64,000 nucleotides of DNA from Sphingomonadales bacterium UBA6157 (GTDB taxonomy: Bacteria > Pseudomonadota > Alphaproteobacteria > Sphingomonadales > Sphingomonadaceae). Below, in pieces: positions 22,939 through 32,104 of this stretch (positions are counted from its first letter, which is position 1; each line of letters opens with the position of its first letter). The notes beneath the pieces were generated by a model that worked only from the letters and a program-made list of their open reading frames with translations, made no database searches and had not been told where the DNA came from. Where the stretch lies: NCBI GenBank assembly GCA_002423025.1, contig DIUN01000039.1, forward strand, positions 37,408 to 101,407, read 5' to 3'. The position numbers were made by a program, and so were the translations under genes.

Positions 22939-23952
22939 ATGAACCTCGCTCGCTTCCCCCGCCGCCGCTACACCCAGGGCTTCACGCCGCTGGAGCCGCT
23001 CCCCCGCCTTTCCGCCGCGCTCGGCAGTGCCGAGTTCTGGATCAAGCGGGATGATCTGCTCGGCCTCGCCGGTGGCGGCAACAAGACGCGCAAGCTGGAG
23101 TTCCTGGTGGCCGAAGCGCTGGAACAGGGCGCCGATACCCTCATCACCGTCGGCGCACCGCAATCCAACCACTGCCGCCTGACGCTGGCGGCGGCGGCGC
23201 GCGAGGGGCTGAAGTGCCGGCTCATCATCGAGGAGCGGGTGGTGGGCACCTACAGCCCCGCCGCGCTGGGCAACAATCTGCTGTTCGACCTGATGGGCGC
23301 CGCCGCCATCCGCTCGGTGCCGCTGGGGACGGACCTTGCAGCCGAAATGGCCAGCGAGGCCGCGCTGGTGCGCGCTGAAGGTGGCCGGCCCTATACCATC
23401 GCCGGCGGCGGCTCCACGCCGCTGGGCGCGCTGGGCTATGCTGCCTGCGCCGCCGAGATCATGGCGCAGAGCTTCGAGCTTGGCGCGGCGTTCGATGCCA
23501 TTGTCGTGGCCAGCGGCAGCGCCGGCACCCATGCCGGGCTGCTCGTCGGGCTGGAGGCGCTCAACGCCGGCATTCCGCTCACCGGCATCAATGTGCGCCG
23601 CAAGCAGGCCGAGCAGGAGGGCAATGTCCACGCGCTGGCGGTGGCGACAGCGGCGTTCCTCGGCACGCCGGCCCCGGCGCGCGAGGCCGTGGTGGCGCTC
23701 GATCGCTGGGTCGGCCCCGGCTATTCGCTGCCGACGCCGGAGATGGTGGAAGCCGTGCGGATGCTGGCCCGCGAGGAGGGCGTGCTGCTCGATCCGGTGT
23801 ACAGCGGCAAGGCGATGGCCGGCCTCATCGGGCTGGCCCGCGAGGGCGTGTTCAAGCCCGGCCAGCGCGTGCTGTTCGTCCACACCGGCGGCAGCCCCTC
23901 GCTGCACGCCTATGCGGCGGACCTGCGGAACCCGGCGCTGCAACACGCGTGA
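22939..23952 (+). CDS. D-cysteine desulfhydrase-like PLP enzyme
   Basis: A 337-residue PLP enzyme of the ACC deaminase / D-cysteine desulfhydrase family. The start at 22939 gives MNLARFPRRRYTQGFTPLEPLPRLS, the normal N-terminus. The PLP lysine is in GGGNKTRKLEF (about residue 52), followed by TVGAPQSNHCRLTLAAAA and VASGSAGTHAGL. D-cysteine desulfhydrase makes pyruvate, ammonia and sulfide from D-cysteine; ACC deaminase activity cannot be excluded by eye. Its stop overlaps the GTG start of the racemase gene by 4 bp, pointing to a two-gene D-amino-acid unit. Confidence 0.85.
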   Translation: MNLARFPRRRYTQGFTPLEPLPRLSAALGSAEFWIKRDDLLGLAGGGNKTRKLEFLVAEALEQGADTLITVGAPQSNHCRLTLAAAAREGLKCRLIIEERVVGTYSPAALGNNLLFDLMGAAAIRSVPLGTDLAAEMASEAALVRAEGGRPYTIAGGGSTPLGALGYAACAAEIMAQSFELGAAFDAIVVASGSAGTHAGLLVGLEALNAGIPLTGINVRRKQAEQEGNVHALAVATAAFLGTPAPAREAVVALDRWVGPGYSLPTPEMVEAVRMLAREEGVLLDPVYSGKAMAGLIGLAREGVFKPGQRVLFVHTGGSPSLHAYAADLRNPALQHA

Positions 23953-24644
23953 CGCACTGGCGGACCATCGGCATCATCGGCGGCATGGGGCCGGCGGCGA
24001 GCGCTGATTTTCTCGCCCGGCTGGTCGCGGCAGTGCCGGCGGCCAGCGATGCCGAGCACCCGCGCATCCTGCTGGAGAGCAACCCGCAGGTGCCGGACCG
24101 CAACGCCGCGCAGGCCGGCACCGGGCCATCCCCCGGCCCGGCACTCGCCGCCATCGCCCGGCGGCTGGCCACCGCCGGCGCCGAGCTGCTGGTGATGCCG
24201 TGCAACGCCGCGCATGGCTGGGCGCCGGATATCATCGCCGCCACGCCGCTGCCCTTCGTCCATCTCATCGATGCGGCCGTCGCCGCGGCCGTTGCCACCG
24301 GCGCGCGCCGTGTCGGCCTGCTAGCCGTGGGCGCGACGCTGGGCGCAAGGCTCTACCACCAGCGGCTCGAAGCGCTGGGCATCCGCGTCCTCACTCCCGA
24401 TGCCGCCAGCCAGGCCGAGGTCGCGGCCCTTGTGGCGCGGGTCAAGGCCGGGGATGCTGGCCCGCAGGTGCGCGCCGGCATGGCCGCGCTCGCCGCCGCG
24501 CTGGCCGCGCAAGGTGCCGAGGCGATCATCGCTGCCTGCACCGAAGTGCCGCTGGTGCTGGGGCAGGCCGATGTGCCGGTGCCACTCATCGATGCGACTG
24601 CGGCGCTGGTTGCGGCAACGCTGCTAGCTGCAAGCCCAGCTTGA
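23949..24644 (+). CDS. Aspartate/glutamate racemase family protein
   Basis: A 231-residue cofactor-independent racemase. The two catalytic cysteines are recognisable in VMPCNAAH (about residue 79) and AACTEVPL (about residue 197). The N-terminal IGIIGGMGPAASADF is the family signature. The GTG start overlaps the upstream desulfhydrase stop (GTGA), implying coupled translation. The substrate may be aspartate or another acidic amino acid. Together the pair could interconvert and degrade D-amino acids, for example those released from peptidoglycan. Confidence 0.88.
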   Translation: MTHWRTIGIIGGMGPAASADFLARLVAAVPAASDAEHPRILLESNPQVPDRNAAQAGTGPSPGPALAAIARRLATAGAELLVMPCNAAHGWAPDIIAATPLPFVHLIDAAVAAAVATGARRVGLLAVGATLGARLYHQRLEALGIRVLTPDAASQAEVAALVARVKAGDAGPQVRAGMAALAAALAAQGAEAIIAACTEVPLVLGQADVPVPLIDATAALVAATLLAASPA

Positions 24645-24747
24645 GCATCCCCAAGAATCCCCCGGCTTTTCCGAATCGCTCCGTTAAGCCATGTTGAAGG
24701 CTTGCGCCGGGTTCAACCCGGCTGAACTTTCGGGGCAGGACGATTTT

Positions 24748-26019
24748 ATGAACATGTCTCAGGAGCGCATTGCGCACTGGTTCTGGCGCGTGCTGACCGG
24801 CCTGGTGTTTGCCGGCACGCTCGCCATGCTCTTCCTGCCGCCGCAGCGCGCCGCGGCGCAGCCGGCCCCCGGCCTCATCGGCACCTGGCGCGTGGCGCTG
24901 GCGCTGCCCGGCGGCGATCTGCCGTTCAACATGGTCGTGCAGCGGGACAAGACCGGCCCGGTCGTGCTGCTGCTCAACCCGCCCGAGCGCATGCGCGCCG
25001 AGGAAGTGACGCTGCAGGGCAACACGCTCAGCTTCGCCTTCCCCTCCTATGGCTCGCGCATCACCCTGCGCCTCGGCACAGATGGCCGGCTGAGCGGCGA
25101 GGCCAACCTCATGCGCAGCGCCGGCCCGGCCACAGTGGCGGTCAGCGGTGTGCGCGGTGCCTGGCGCTTCAGCCCCACCCCGGCCAAGGCCGCCGCCAAC
25201 CTCACCGGCCGCTGGATGATGAGCTATGGCCCGCGCGCCGTGCCCTCGGTGCTGGAGATCAAGCAGACCGGCAACCGCGTCTCGGCATCGGTGCACCAGC
25301 CCAGCGGCGATGCGCGCTATCTCGCCGGGGAAGTCTCGGGCAACACGCTGTCGCTCTCCACCTTCGATGGCAATGCCGCGACGCTGTGGATCGCCAGGCT
25401 CGATGCCGGCAGCCTCAAGGGCGCGCAGTTCACCGCCACCGGCAGCAAGGCCGGCACCGCCTGGACCGCCCGCCGCAGCGCCACCGCCAAGGACACCATC
25501 GAGGCCGTCGCCACCGAAAAGCCGCCGGTCGATCGCATCCCCATCCGCTTCCCGGACAGCAGCGGCAAGATGGTCTCGATCTCGGACCCGGCCTACAAGG
25601 GCAAGGTCGTGGTCGTCACACTCGGCGGCACCTGGTGCCCCAATTGCCATGACGAATCGGGCTTCATGGGCCCCTATGCCGCCCGCCGGAAGAAGGAGGG
25701 CCTCGAAGTCGTGGCGCTGATGTTCGAATATGGCACCGATGCCCCCTCGGCATTCCGGCTGATGGATCGCTACAAGGCCCGCTACAAGCTGCCTTACCCG
25801 CTGCTGCTCGCCGGCCAGCCTACTCCCGAGAGCAGCTCGGCGGCGCTCCCCGGCTTCGGGCCGATCAAGGTCTATCCGACAACGCTGTTCTTCGGCCGTG
25901 ATGGCAAGCTGAAGGAAGTCCATGTCGGCTGGGCCGGCCCCGCCACCGGCAAGCTTAACCTGGAAGCCAAGCACCACTTCGACGAGACGGTGACAAGGCT
26001 GCTGCGGACCCGCGCCTGA
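24748..26019 (+). CDS. TlpA-like periplasmic thioredoxin
   Basis: A 423-residue secreted thioredoxin-fold protein. The ATG at 24748 has AGGA seven bases before it; the open frame starts at 24691. A basic N-terminus and hydrophobic segment (VLTGLVFAGTLAMLFL) form a signal or anchor. Residues about 45-255 are two beta-rich repeats of unknown type (GLIGTWRVALALPGG and LTGRWMMSYG). The TlpA domain from about 270 has the redox motif GTWCPNCHDES. It likely reduces or exchanges disulfides in the periplasm, with the beta-rich part perhaps selecting substrates. Confidence 0.88.
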   Translation: MNMSQERIAHWFWRVLTGLVFAGTLAMLFLPPQRAAAQPAPGLIGTWRVALALPGGDLPFNMVVQRDKTGPVVLLLNPPERMRAEEVTLQGNTLSFAFPSYGSRITLRLGTDGRLSGEANLMRSAGPATVAVSGVRGAWRFSPTPAKAAANLTGRWMMSYGPRAVPSVLEIKQTGNRVSASVHQPSGDARYLAGEVSGNTLSLSTFDGNAATLWIARLDAGSLKGAQFTATGSKAGTAWTARRSATAKDTIEAVATEKPPVDRIPIRFPDSSGKMVSISDPAYKGKVVVVTLGGTWCPNCHDESGFMGPYAARRKKEGLEVVALMFEYGTDAPSAFRLMDRYKARYKLPYPLLLAGQPTPESSSAALPGFGPIKVYPTTLFFGRDGKLKEVHVGWAGPATGKLNLEAKHHFDETVTRLLRTRA

Positions 26020-26023
26020 GCTG

Positions 26024-26794
26024 ATGCCCGGCATCGGTGTTCCAGTGCAGGGCCTCGCCGCGCTGGGGCTTCTCGCCGGGCTGGGGCTCCTCGCCGGGCT
26101 GATTTTGGGCAGCTTCATCGCCGCGCTCACCAGCCGCTGGCCGCAGGGCCGCAGCATCGTCCACGGTCGCTCGGCCTGTGAAAGCTGCGGCGCCACGCTC
26201 GGCGCGCGAGACTTGGTGCCGGTACTCAGCCACATCGCGCTGCGCGGCAAATGCCGGCATTGCGGCGCTCCCATCCCGCCGCGCAACCTCGGCATCGAGC
26301 TGGCCGCCGGCTTCATCGGCGCCGTCTCGCTCGCCGCCGTGCCCGGCTGGGCGGGGCTGGCCGGCGCCGGCTTTGGCTGGGTGCTGCTGGCGCTGGCGGT
26401 GCTGGATGCCGAGCATTTCTGGCTGCCGGACCGGCTGACCCTGCCGCTGATCCTCGCCGGGCTCGCCTTCGGCCTGCCCAGCCTGCCAGACCGCGCCATC
26501 GGCGCCGCCATCGGCTATGCGGCGCTCGCCCTCATCGCCTTCGCTTATGCCCGTCTGCGCGGCCGCACCGGCCTTGGCGGCGGAGACCCGAAGCTGCTCG
26601 CCGCCATCGGCGCCTGGCTCGGCTGGAGCGCGCTGCCCTTTGCCGTGCTGCTGGCCGCCAGCCTCGGCCTGGTGCTCGTCGGCTTGGACAGGCTGCGCGG
26701 CCGCCAGGTCACGGCGCAGACGCGGGTTCCGCTCGGCGCGCTGATGGCGGTTGCCGCCTGGCCGCTGTGGCTGGCGGCGCCGCTGCTGCCATAA
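26024..26794 (+). CDS. gspO: Prepilin peptidase GspO/PilD
   Basis: A 256-residue polytopic inner-membrane aspartyl protease that cleaves and N-methylates type IV prepilins and type II pseudopilins. It has the cytoplasmic zinc loop with two CxxC pairs (CESCGA and CRHCGA) and catalytic aspartates in LDAEHFWLPD and GGGDPKLL. Start ATG at 26024, four bases after the tlpA-like stop. It is separated from the gsp operon at 32-44 kb but would process its pseudopilins GspG, H, I, J and K. Confidence 0.92.
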   Translation: MPGIGVPVQGLAALGLLAGLGLLAGLILGSFIAALTSRWPQGRSIVHGRSACESCGATLGARDLVPVLSHIALRGKCRHCGAPIPPRNLGIELAAGFIGAVSLAAVPGWAGLAGAGFGWVLLALAVLDAEHFWLPDRLTLPLILAGLAFGLPSLPDRAIGAAIGYAALALIAFAYARLRGRTGLGGGDPKLLAAIGAWLGWSALPFAVLLAASLGLVLVGLDRLRGRQVTAQTRVPLGALMAVAAWPLWLAAPLLP

Positions 26795-26826
26795 GCGTGT
26801 CACATCTGGCGCGTAGCGGAACTGTC

Positions 26827-27426
26827 ATGAAAGCTTTTGAAGGCGCCCAGCGCCTGCCCTCCGGCAAGATCGAGCTGTGCAGCAAGCGCGGCTTTCTCAC
26901 CCCGGAGGAGTGCGCCGCGCTGATCACCCGCATCGATGAGCAGCGCCGCCCCTCCACCCTTGCCGATCATTATGGCGATGCGGATTTCCGCACCTCGGAA
27001 ACCTGCGATCTTGATGGCGCCGATCCGTTCGTGGCGGGCATCGCCCAGCGCATCGCCGGCTTTCTCGGGCTTGATCCGGCGCATGGCGAGCCGCTGCAGG
27101 GCCAGCGCTACGCCATCGGCCAGCAGTTCAAGCCGCATACCGATTGCTTCGAGCCGGGCGGCCTCGGCTATGCCGAATATTGTGGCACCGCCGGCCAGCG
27201 CACCTGGACAGGCATGGTCTATCTCAACGTGCCGGAGGCCGGAGGCGCCACCCGCTTCAAGCACCTCGACAAGACATTCCAGCCCGAAACCGGCAAGATC
27301 ATGGCCTGGAACAACCTGCTGCCCAGCGGCCTGCCGAACCCGATGACGCTGCACCAGGGTATGCCGGTGCGGGCGGGCACAAAATACGTCATCACCGCCT
27401 GGTTCCGGCAGAAGCCCTGGGGCTGA
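26827..27426 (+). CDS. Prolyl 4-hydroxylase-like 2OG/Fe(II) dioxygenase
   Basis: A 199-residue Fe(II)/2-oxoglutarate oxygenase. The iron ligands are visible as HTD in FKPHTDCF (about residue 103) and a distal H in TLHQGMPV. The 2OG-binding residue is the lysine of GTKYVITAWFR. Length and the RTWTGMVYLNVPEAGGATRF segment match bacterial P4H-type enzymes. The substrate protein is unknown. It follows gspO by 32 bp and may be co-transcribed. A terminator lies 60 bp downstream. Confidence 0.88.
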   Translation: MKAFEGAQRLPSGKIELCSKRGFLTPEECAALITRIDEQRRPSTLADHYGDADFRTSETCDLDGADPFVAGIAQRIAGFLGLDPAHGEPLQGQRYAIGQQFKPHTDCFEPGGLGYAEYCGTAGQRTWTGMVYLNVPEAGGATRFKHLDKTFQPETGKIMAWNNLLPSGLPNPMTLHQGMPVRAGTKYVITAWFRQKPWG

Positions 27427-27486
27427 AGCTTTTGTAGCCAATCGGCACCGGCCCTCTGCCGACCGACCAAAGCTTCAACATAAAAA

Positions 27487-27516
27487 ACCCTCCGCCGGCC
27501 TGCGCCAGCGGAGGGT
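27487..27516. terminator. Bidirectional terminator between convergent genes
   Basis: ACCCTCCGC (27487-27495) and GCGGAGGGT (27508-27516) form a 9-bp stem. A-run 27482-27487 gives a T-run for leftward transcription of the TonB receptor gene; CTTT follows on the other side. Confidence 0.85.
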
Positions 27517-27537
27517 CTTTCAGCCTTGCGGCAGCAT

Positions 27538-30252
27538 TCAGAAGTTGGCTTGCAGCCCGAAGGAGAAGCTGCGGCCGCGCACATAGGTGTTGTTGTCGAT
27601 GCGCGAGCCGTTGAGGGACTGGAATTCCTGATACTTCACATTGGTCAGGTTGCGCGCCTCGAACTTGGCTTCAAGGTCGAGCCCGGCGATGTTCAGGCCC
27701 TGGCGCAGCACGAGATCGATCGTGAAGCCGGGCTTTTCCACCAGGTCGGGCAGGCTGGCCGTGCCGCGCTGCGTCGAGCGGTTGCTGGCATAGTTGAGCA
27801 GCAACGTCTGCTCGGAGAGGTTGTCCTCATCCGAAAAGCCGATCTGGACGTTGGCGATATGGTCGGACTGGCCGGTGAGCGGCTGGCCATCGCGGAACAG
27901 CACCGAAGCGGCAACTTCCTGCGCCTGCGAGCCGGCGGCCTGCAGCGTCGTGTCCCCGGCCTTCACGCTGATGCGCGAGTCGGTGTAGGTATAGTTGGCG
28001 CTGACAAGGAAGCGGCGGCTGGCGAACAGCGGCGCATCCGAGATCGCATCGAGACGGAAATACTTCTGGATTTCCAGCTCGGCGCCATAGAGCCGGGCGC
28101 GTGGGGCGTTGGCATAGGTGGTGGCCAGCGCCGCGCCGCTCGAGAAGGCGATCGTCTCAATGGGGTTGGTGATGTTCTTGTAGAAGGCGCCCAGCGTGAT
28201 GCGCTCGTCGCGGCCCATGTAATATTCGTAGCGGGCCTCGGCGTTCACCAACTGGCTGTCGATCAGATACTGGTTGCCGAAGGAATCGCGGCCGGTATCG
28301 GAATCGAAGTAGATCTGCGGGGAAAGCTCGCGGAACTGCGGGCGGGCGATGGTCTTGGAGGCCGAGAGCCGCAGCTGCATGTCCTCGGCAAAGTTCCACG
28401 TCAGCGTGCCGCCCGGCAGCCAATAGCTGTTGTTGAGCTCGCTGCGGCCGGTCTGCCCCGGATTGAGGTTGAACACGTCGATCGGGTTGACGAACTGATT
28501 GGCCTTTTCATAGCGCACACCCGCGGTGAACTGCACGCCATCAAAGGGCTCGATCTCGAACTGGCCATAGCCGCCATGCACCGTCAGCCCGGCCTCATAC
28601 ACCGGCGCGATGGTCGAGGTGGTGTTGAGCACGATGCCATAGGTGTAGACGTTGTAGTCCGAGAGCAGGAAGTCCGGCCGCTCCTGCGTCACCGCCACCG
28701 GCAGCGCCTGGGTCGGGATGTAGCGATAATCGAAGCGCGAGGAGCCGCGCTGGCTGTCCGTATAGGCATAGCCGGCGGTCACGCGGATCGGGAACGGCCC
28801 GCCCTCGATCTTGTAGCCAAGGTCGGCGCCGCCGCCCCAGAGGTTCTCGCTCAGCCGGCTGAAGGCGACGCGCGCCGATTGGCCTGGCGAGACCAGATCG
28901 TTGGTGAAATCATTGGCGAGGCCATCGAACGCATAGGAGATGTTGCGCTCATAGGGCGAGTTGCGCTTGGAGTTGGCATAGGTGCCGCGCAGATCAAGGC
29001 TGAGATTGTCGAACTTGAACTCGCCGACAATCTGGGTGTCGATGAGCTGGCGCTCGAAGAACGCCGTCAGGCTGCGGTTGAGCTGCACGTTGCCCGTGCC
29101 ATCCAGATCGACGCCGGACTGGATGCGCGCTTCCTTCAGCGTGTCATGCACATAGACGTTGGTGATCCGCACCTTGTGCTCGCCGAACTCGGCGCCCAGC
29201 CCGATAAGGCCGTTGACCGTGGCGCGCTGCTGCGTCGAGACAGTATCGAAGCTGGACGTCGGCGCCACGATCAGATCGCCAGTCGGGCCGGTGAAGGCCT
29301 GGGCAGCGGCCTGCTGGATGCCGGCGCGGGTCTGGAACTCGTTCTTCCAGCCGGCGGCGAGGATGATGCCGAAGCGGGAATCGCCCACGTCCCACGCCTT
29401 GCCGGCGGAGAAATCGGCGCTGAAATTGGCTGGAAGATCGTTGTTGCGCTGAATGACCGTGGTTTCGGCGTTGGCAAGGCTCGCCGTGATGGTCTGGAGC
29501 TCGGCCACTGTCTGGGCGCCGCCGCCGAGCAGGATGCCGTTGTTCTGGGCATTGGCGAGGCCGGTCGGCAGGTTGCGCGTGCCATCGTCATAGCCGGTCC
29601 AGTCCCGGCGGCCACCGGCATAGACATAGCCGAGCTGGCCGGTGGTGGCGCTGTTGCCGCTGATGCTGCCGCCCACCGAGAAGAACGGCTCCTCGGGCAC
29701 GGCGCGCGTGGTCAGGTTGATGACGCCGCCGCCGAACTCACCGGGGTAGTTGGCGGAATAGCTCTTCTGCACCACGGTGCTGGCCAGCACGCTGGTGGGG
29801 AACAGATCGAGCGGCACGACGCGGCGGGCCGGATCCGGCGAAGGGATCGGCAGGCCGTTGAGCAGCGCCAGCGAGTAGCGCTCGCCAAGGCCGCGAACAT
29901 AAACGAAGCGGCCACCCACGACCGAAAGTCCGGTGACACGCTGCAGGGCGCCGGCGATATCGCCTTCACCGGTGCGCGAGATATCGCCTTGGGAGAGCAC
30001 CGAGACGACTTCGCGGGTGCTGCGGATGACATTGGGAATGCGCCGGCCGATGACGACGATCTCGCCGCTGCTGCCGCCCGGTGCGGAAATTTCAACCTCT
30101 TCCTCGGGAGCCTCTGTGGCTTCCGGGGTCGCGGGCGCGGCCTGGGTGATCGATGGATCGGGCTGCTGCTCTGCGGCCATAGTCTGGGCATAGGCCCCGG
30201 AGCCGGCGAGGGCGGTGGTGAGAAGCAAGAGGCTGCTCAAACTGGTCTTCAT
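27538..30252 (-). CDS. TonB-dependent receptor
   Basis: A 904-residue outer-membrane transporter. The ATG at 30252 is preferred because GGGGG lies about eight bases before it; it starts a signal peptide MKTSLSSLLLLTTALAGSGAYA. An acidic Pro/Glu-rich stretch (about 30-58) precedes the plug, which contains VLSQGDISRTGEGDIAGALQRVTGLSVVGGRFVYVRGLG and GEFGGGVINLTTR. The remaining 700 residues form the beta-barrel, ending in phenylalanine (SFGLQANF) as expected. The substrate is unknown. The adjacent lipoprotein is co-oriented 83 bp upstream and is probably its surface or periplasmic partner. Confidence 0.92.
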   Translation of the reverse strand: MKTSLSSLLLLTTALAGSGAYAQTMAAEQQPDPSITQAAPATPEATEAPEEEVEISAPGGSSGEIVVIGRRIPNVIRSTREVVSVLSQGDISRTGEGDIAGALQRVTGLSVVGGRFVYVRGLGERYSLALLNGLPIPSPDPARRVVPLDLFPTSVLASTVVQKSYSANYPGEFGGGVINLTTRAVPEEPFFSVGGSISGNSATTGQLGYVYAGGRRDWTGYDDGTRNLPTGLANAQNNGILLGGGAQTVAELQTITASLANAETTVIQRNNDLPANFSADFSAGKAWDVGDSRFGIILAAGWKNEFQTRAGIQQAAAQAFTGPTGDLIVAPTSSFDTVSTQQRATVNGLIGLGAEFGEHKVRITNVYVHDTLKEARIQSGVDLDGTGNVQLNRSLTAFFERQLIDTQIVGEFKFDNLSLDLRGTYANSKRNSPYERNISYAFDGLANDFTNDLVSPGQSARVAFSRLSENLWGGGADLGYKIEGGPFPIRVTAGYAYTDSQRGSSRFDYRYIPTQALPVAVTQERPDFLLSDYNVYTYGIVLNTTSTIAPVYEAGLTVHGGYGQFEIEPFDGVQFTAGVRYEKANQFVNPIDVFNLNPGQTGRSELNNSYWLPGGTLTWNFAEDMQLRLSASKTIARPQFRELSPQIYFDSDTGRDSFGNQYLIDSQLVNAEARYEYYMGRDERITLGAFYKNITNPIETIAFSSGAALATTYANAPRARLYGAELEIQKYFRLDAISDAPLFASRRFLVSANYTYTDSRISVKAGDTTLQAAGSQAQEVAASVLFRDGQPLTGQSDHIANVQIGFSDEDNLSEQTLLLNYASNRSTQRGTASLPDLVEKPGFTIDLVLRQGLNIAGLDLEAKFEARNLTNVKYQEFQSLNGSRIDNNTYVRGRSFSFGLQANF

Positions 30253-30335
30253 TGTCATTATCCCCCGGGGGTCGCTGGGCAGGCCCGAATTCAGCCGGTT
30301 CCGGGGGCGGATACGCCGCCCCCGGATCGCTTGCC

Positions 30336-31919
30336 TCAGTTGGTCGGCGCCGTGGTGCACGACGTGGCGCCGGCACCGACGCCGCAGGTCCAGCCAGTGT
30401 ACCAGGTGTCGGTGGCGCTGCTGAACGCGCCGACATAGTTGGCGGTGGTGAAGAAGCCGCCGTTGCCGGGCACCGTGGTGACGTTGAAGGCGGTGCTGTT
30501 GCGGCCGGTTTCAAAGCTGCCGGGCAGGAAGATGTTCTGCAGGGTCAGCGTCGGGCTCAGGACGTTGTTGAAGGAGGCATTGTTGATGAGCGGCAGGATG
30601 TCGGCCTCGTTCACCGTGTCAGTGCCGTCTGCCGAATCGAGTGCGACAACCTGGCTGCAGCCGAAGAGCACCGAGCGGAACACCGGCACGCCGGCTTCAT
30701 CAACAGTGGCGGCGGTGTTGACGGTGCTCACCACGGTCTGCTCTTCATCGATGTCGAGGCAGGACTTGGCAGCGGTCGAGCTGGCGATGATGCCGTTGTA
30801 GAAGGCCCAGTCCGTGCCGCCGCGCAGCTGGATGGCCTGGCCGGCGGTGTCCGACGTCACGAAGGTGAAGTTGGCAAGGCGCGGGTAGGAGCGCGGATAG
30901 AGCGCGCCGCCGTTGGGCGAATCGGCTTCGATGAAGCTGTCACCGCTGTTGGCGCGGCCGCCGGTGCCGAGTGCTGCACGCTGCACGCCGAGCACGAACT
31001 GGATGAAGCCCTTGTAGCCGAAATCGGTGTCGAGGCCGTCATCATCGACGCCGGTCAGCACCAGGTACTTGGCGTTGACCCGGCCACCGAAGAACTCGAT
31101 GCCATCATCCGAGCTGTTGTGGATCTGGATGTGATCGAAGGTGGTGCCGGAGCCGACACCGCCGAAGGTGATGCCGTTGATCTCGCGGCCGGCCGAAACT
31201 TCAAAGCCGGCGTAGCGCACCTGCAGGTAGCGCATGCGGCCGCTGTCATCGGCTGGCGCAGCGCCGCCATACACAGCGTTGGTCAGGCCTTCGGCAAGGT
31301 TGTCGCAATCGGCGGTGCCGGGCGTGGCGCCGGTGCCGCGGCAGGAGTTGATCGGCGCGCGGCCGAGCACCACAAGCCCGCCCCACTGTTGCTGGCTGTC
31401 GGCATCGGCCGTGCCTTCAATGTTCTGGCGGCTGGTCAGGATGACCGGTGTGGTGGCGTTGCCTTCAGCGAAGATCTGCGAGCCGCGGTTGACGACGATC
31501 ACGTCACCGCCCGAGGAGCCGAACAGCACCACGCCGGGGTTGATGGTGAGCACGCCGCGCGTGCCGCTGGAAAGCGGAGCGCCGGCATCGGGGCCAAGGT
31601 CACGGCCCACATCGACACGGCCGCCGATCGAGTAGATCACGCCCGGCAGCTTCTGCAGCACGAGGTTGCCGCTGATGACGCCGGAGATCTGGCAGTTGAG
31701 CAGGCCACCGACAGCGCCGACGTTGGACGTGTTGGTCGGGCAGGTTGCCGCCGGGGTCGGGGTCGGGGTCGGCGTGGGGGTTGGCGTCGGCGTCGGGGTC
31801 GGCGTCGGAGCCGGGGTGATGATCACGCCTTCACCGGGGGAGGCGATGTTGTTGGCGCCGTCGCAGGCGGCAATGCCCAGGGCTGCTGTCAGCAGCAGAA
31901 ATGCACGCATCTTGATCAT
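30336..31919 (-). CDS. Thr-Pro repeat lipoprotein, TonB-receptor partner
   Basis: A 527-residue lipoprotein starting at the ATG at 31919, with GGGAG upstream. The signal peptide ends at the lipobox LGIAAC; after a short segment comes an uninterrupted run of about ten Thr-Pro repeats, a stiff tether. The rest is repetitive beta structure with Gly/Asn-rich turns (TINPGVVLFGSSGGDVIVV, FDHIQIHNSSDDGIEFFGG), suggesting a right-handed beta-helix like polysaccharide-binding or pectate-lyase-type folds. Such lipoproteins commonly sit next to TonB-dependent receptors in sphingomonads. The inferred role is ligand capture for the receptor. Confidence 0.82.
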   Translation of the reverse strand: MIKMRAFLLLTAALGIAACDGANNIASPGEGVIITPAPTPTPTPTPTPTPTPTPTPAATCPTNTSNVGAVGGLLNCQISGVISGNLVLQKLPGVIYSIGGRVDVGRDLGPDAGAPLSSGTRGVLTINPGVVLFGSSGGDVIVVNRGSQIFAEGNATTPVILTSRQNIEGTADADSQQQWGGLVVLGRAPINSCRGTGATPGTADCDNLAEGLTNAVYGGAAPADDSGRMRYLQVRYAGFEVSAGREINGITFGGVGSGTTFDHIQIHNSSDDGIEFFGGRVNAKYLVLTGVDDDGLDTDFGYKGFIQFVLGVQRAALGTGGRANSGDSFIEADSPNGGALYPRSYPRLANFTFVTSDTAGQAIQLRGGTDWAFYNGIIASSTAAKSCLDIDEEQTVVSTVNTAATVDEAGVPVFRSVLFGCSQVVALDSADGTDTVNEADILPLINNASFNNVLSPTLTLQNIFLPGSFETGRNSTAFNVTTVPGNGGFFTTANYVGAFSSATDTWYTGWTCGVGAGATSCTTAPTN

Positions 31920-32104
31920 GGTTCGTCGCTCCCTCGGTTGCGAGTCGCGCGGCACACACGCCGGCCCCTTGCGAAATCGAGGCCTAGCTAGGCGTTGCCC
32001 ATGACGGATTTGTTACGGCGCGGCGCAGGGAGTCGTGATTTCACGAAACTGTCACAATCCCGGCAAAAAGCGTTGCTGGGAAGCCGCACTGCCTAAAATC
32101 TGGC

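Noticed and set aside
22354..23946. 530-aa leftward ORF opposite the D-cysteine desulfhydrase
   Set aside because: His/Gln/Arg-rich composition with no motifs; the plus strand encodes a complete PLP enzyme.
24586..26511. 641-aa leftward ORF opposite the TlpA-like and gspO genes
   Set aside because: Low-complexity antisense shadow of two well-supported genes.
27526..30438. 970-aa rightward ORF opposite the TonB receptor
   Set aside because: Long antisense frames are common in GC-rich DNA; the opposite strand encodes a full TonB-dependent receptor with signal peptide and C-terminal Phe.
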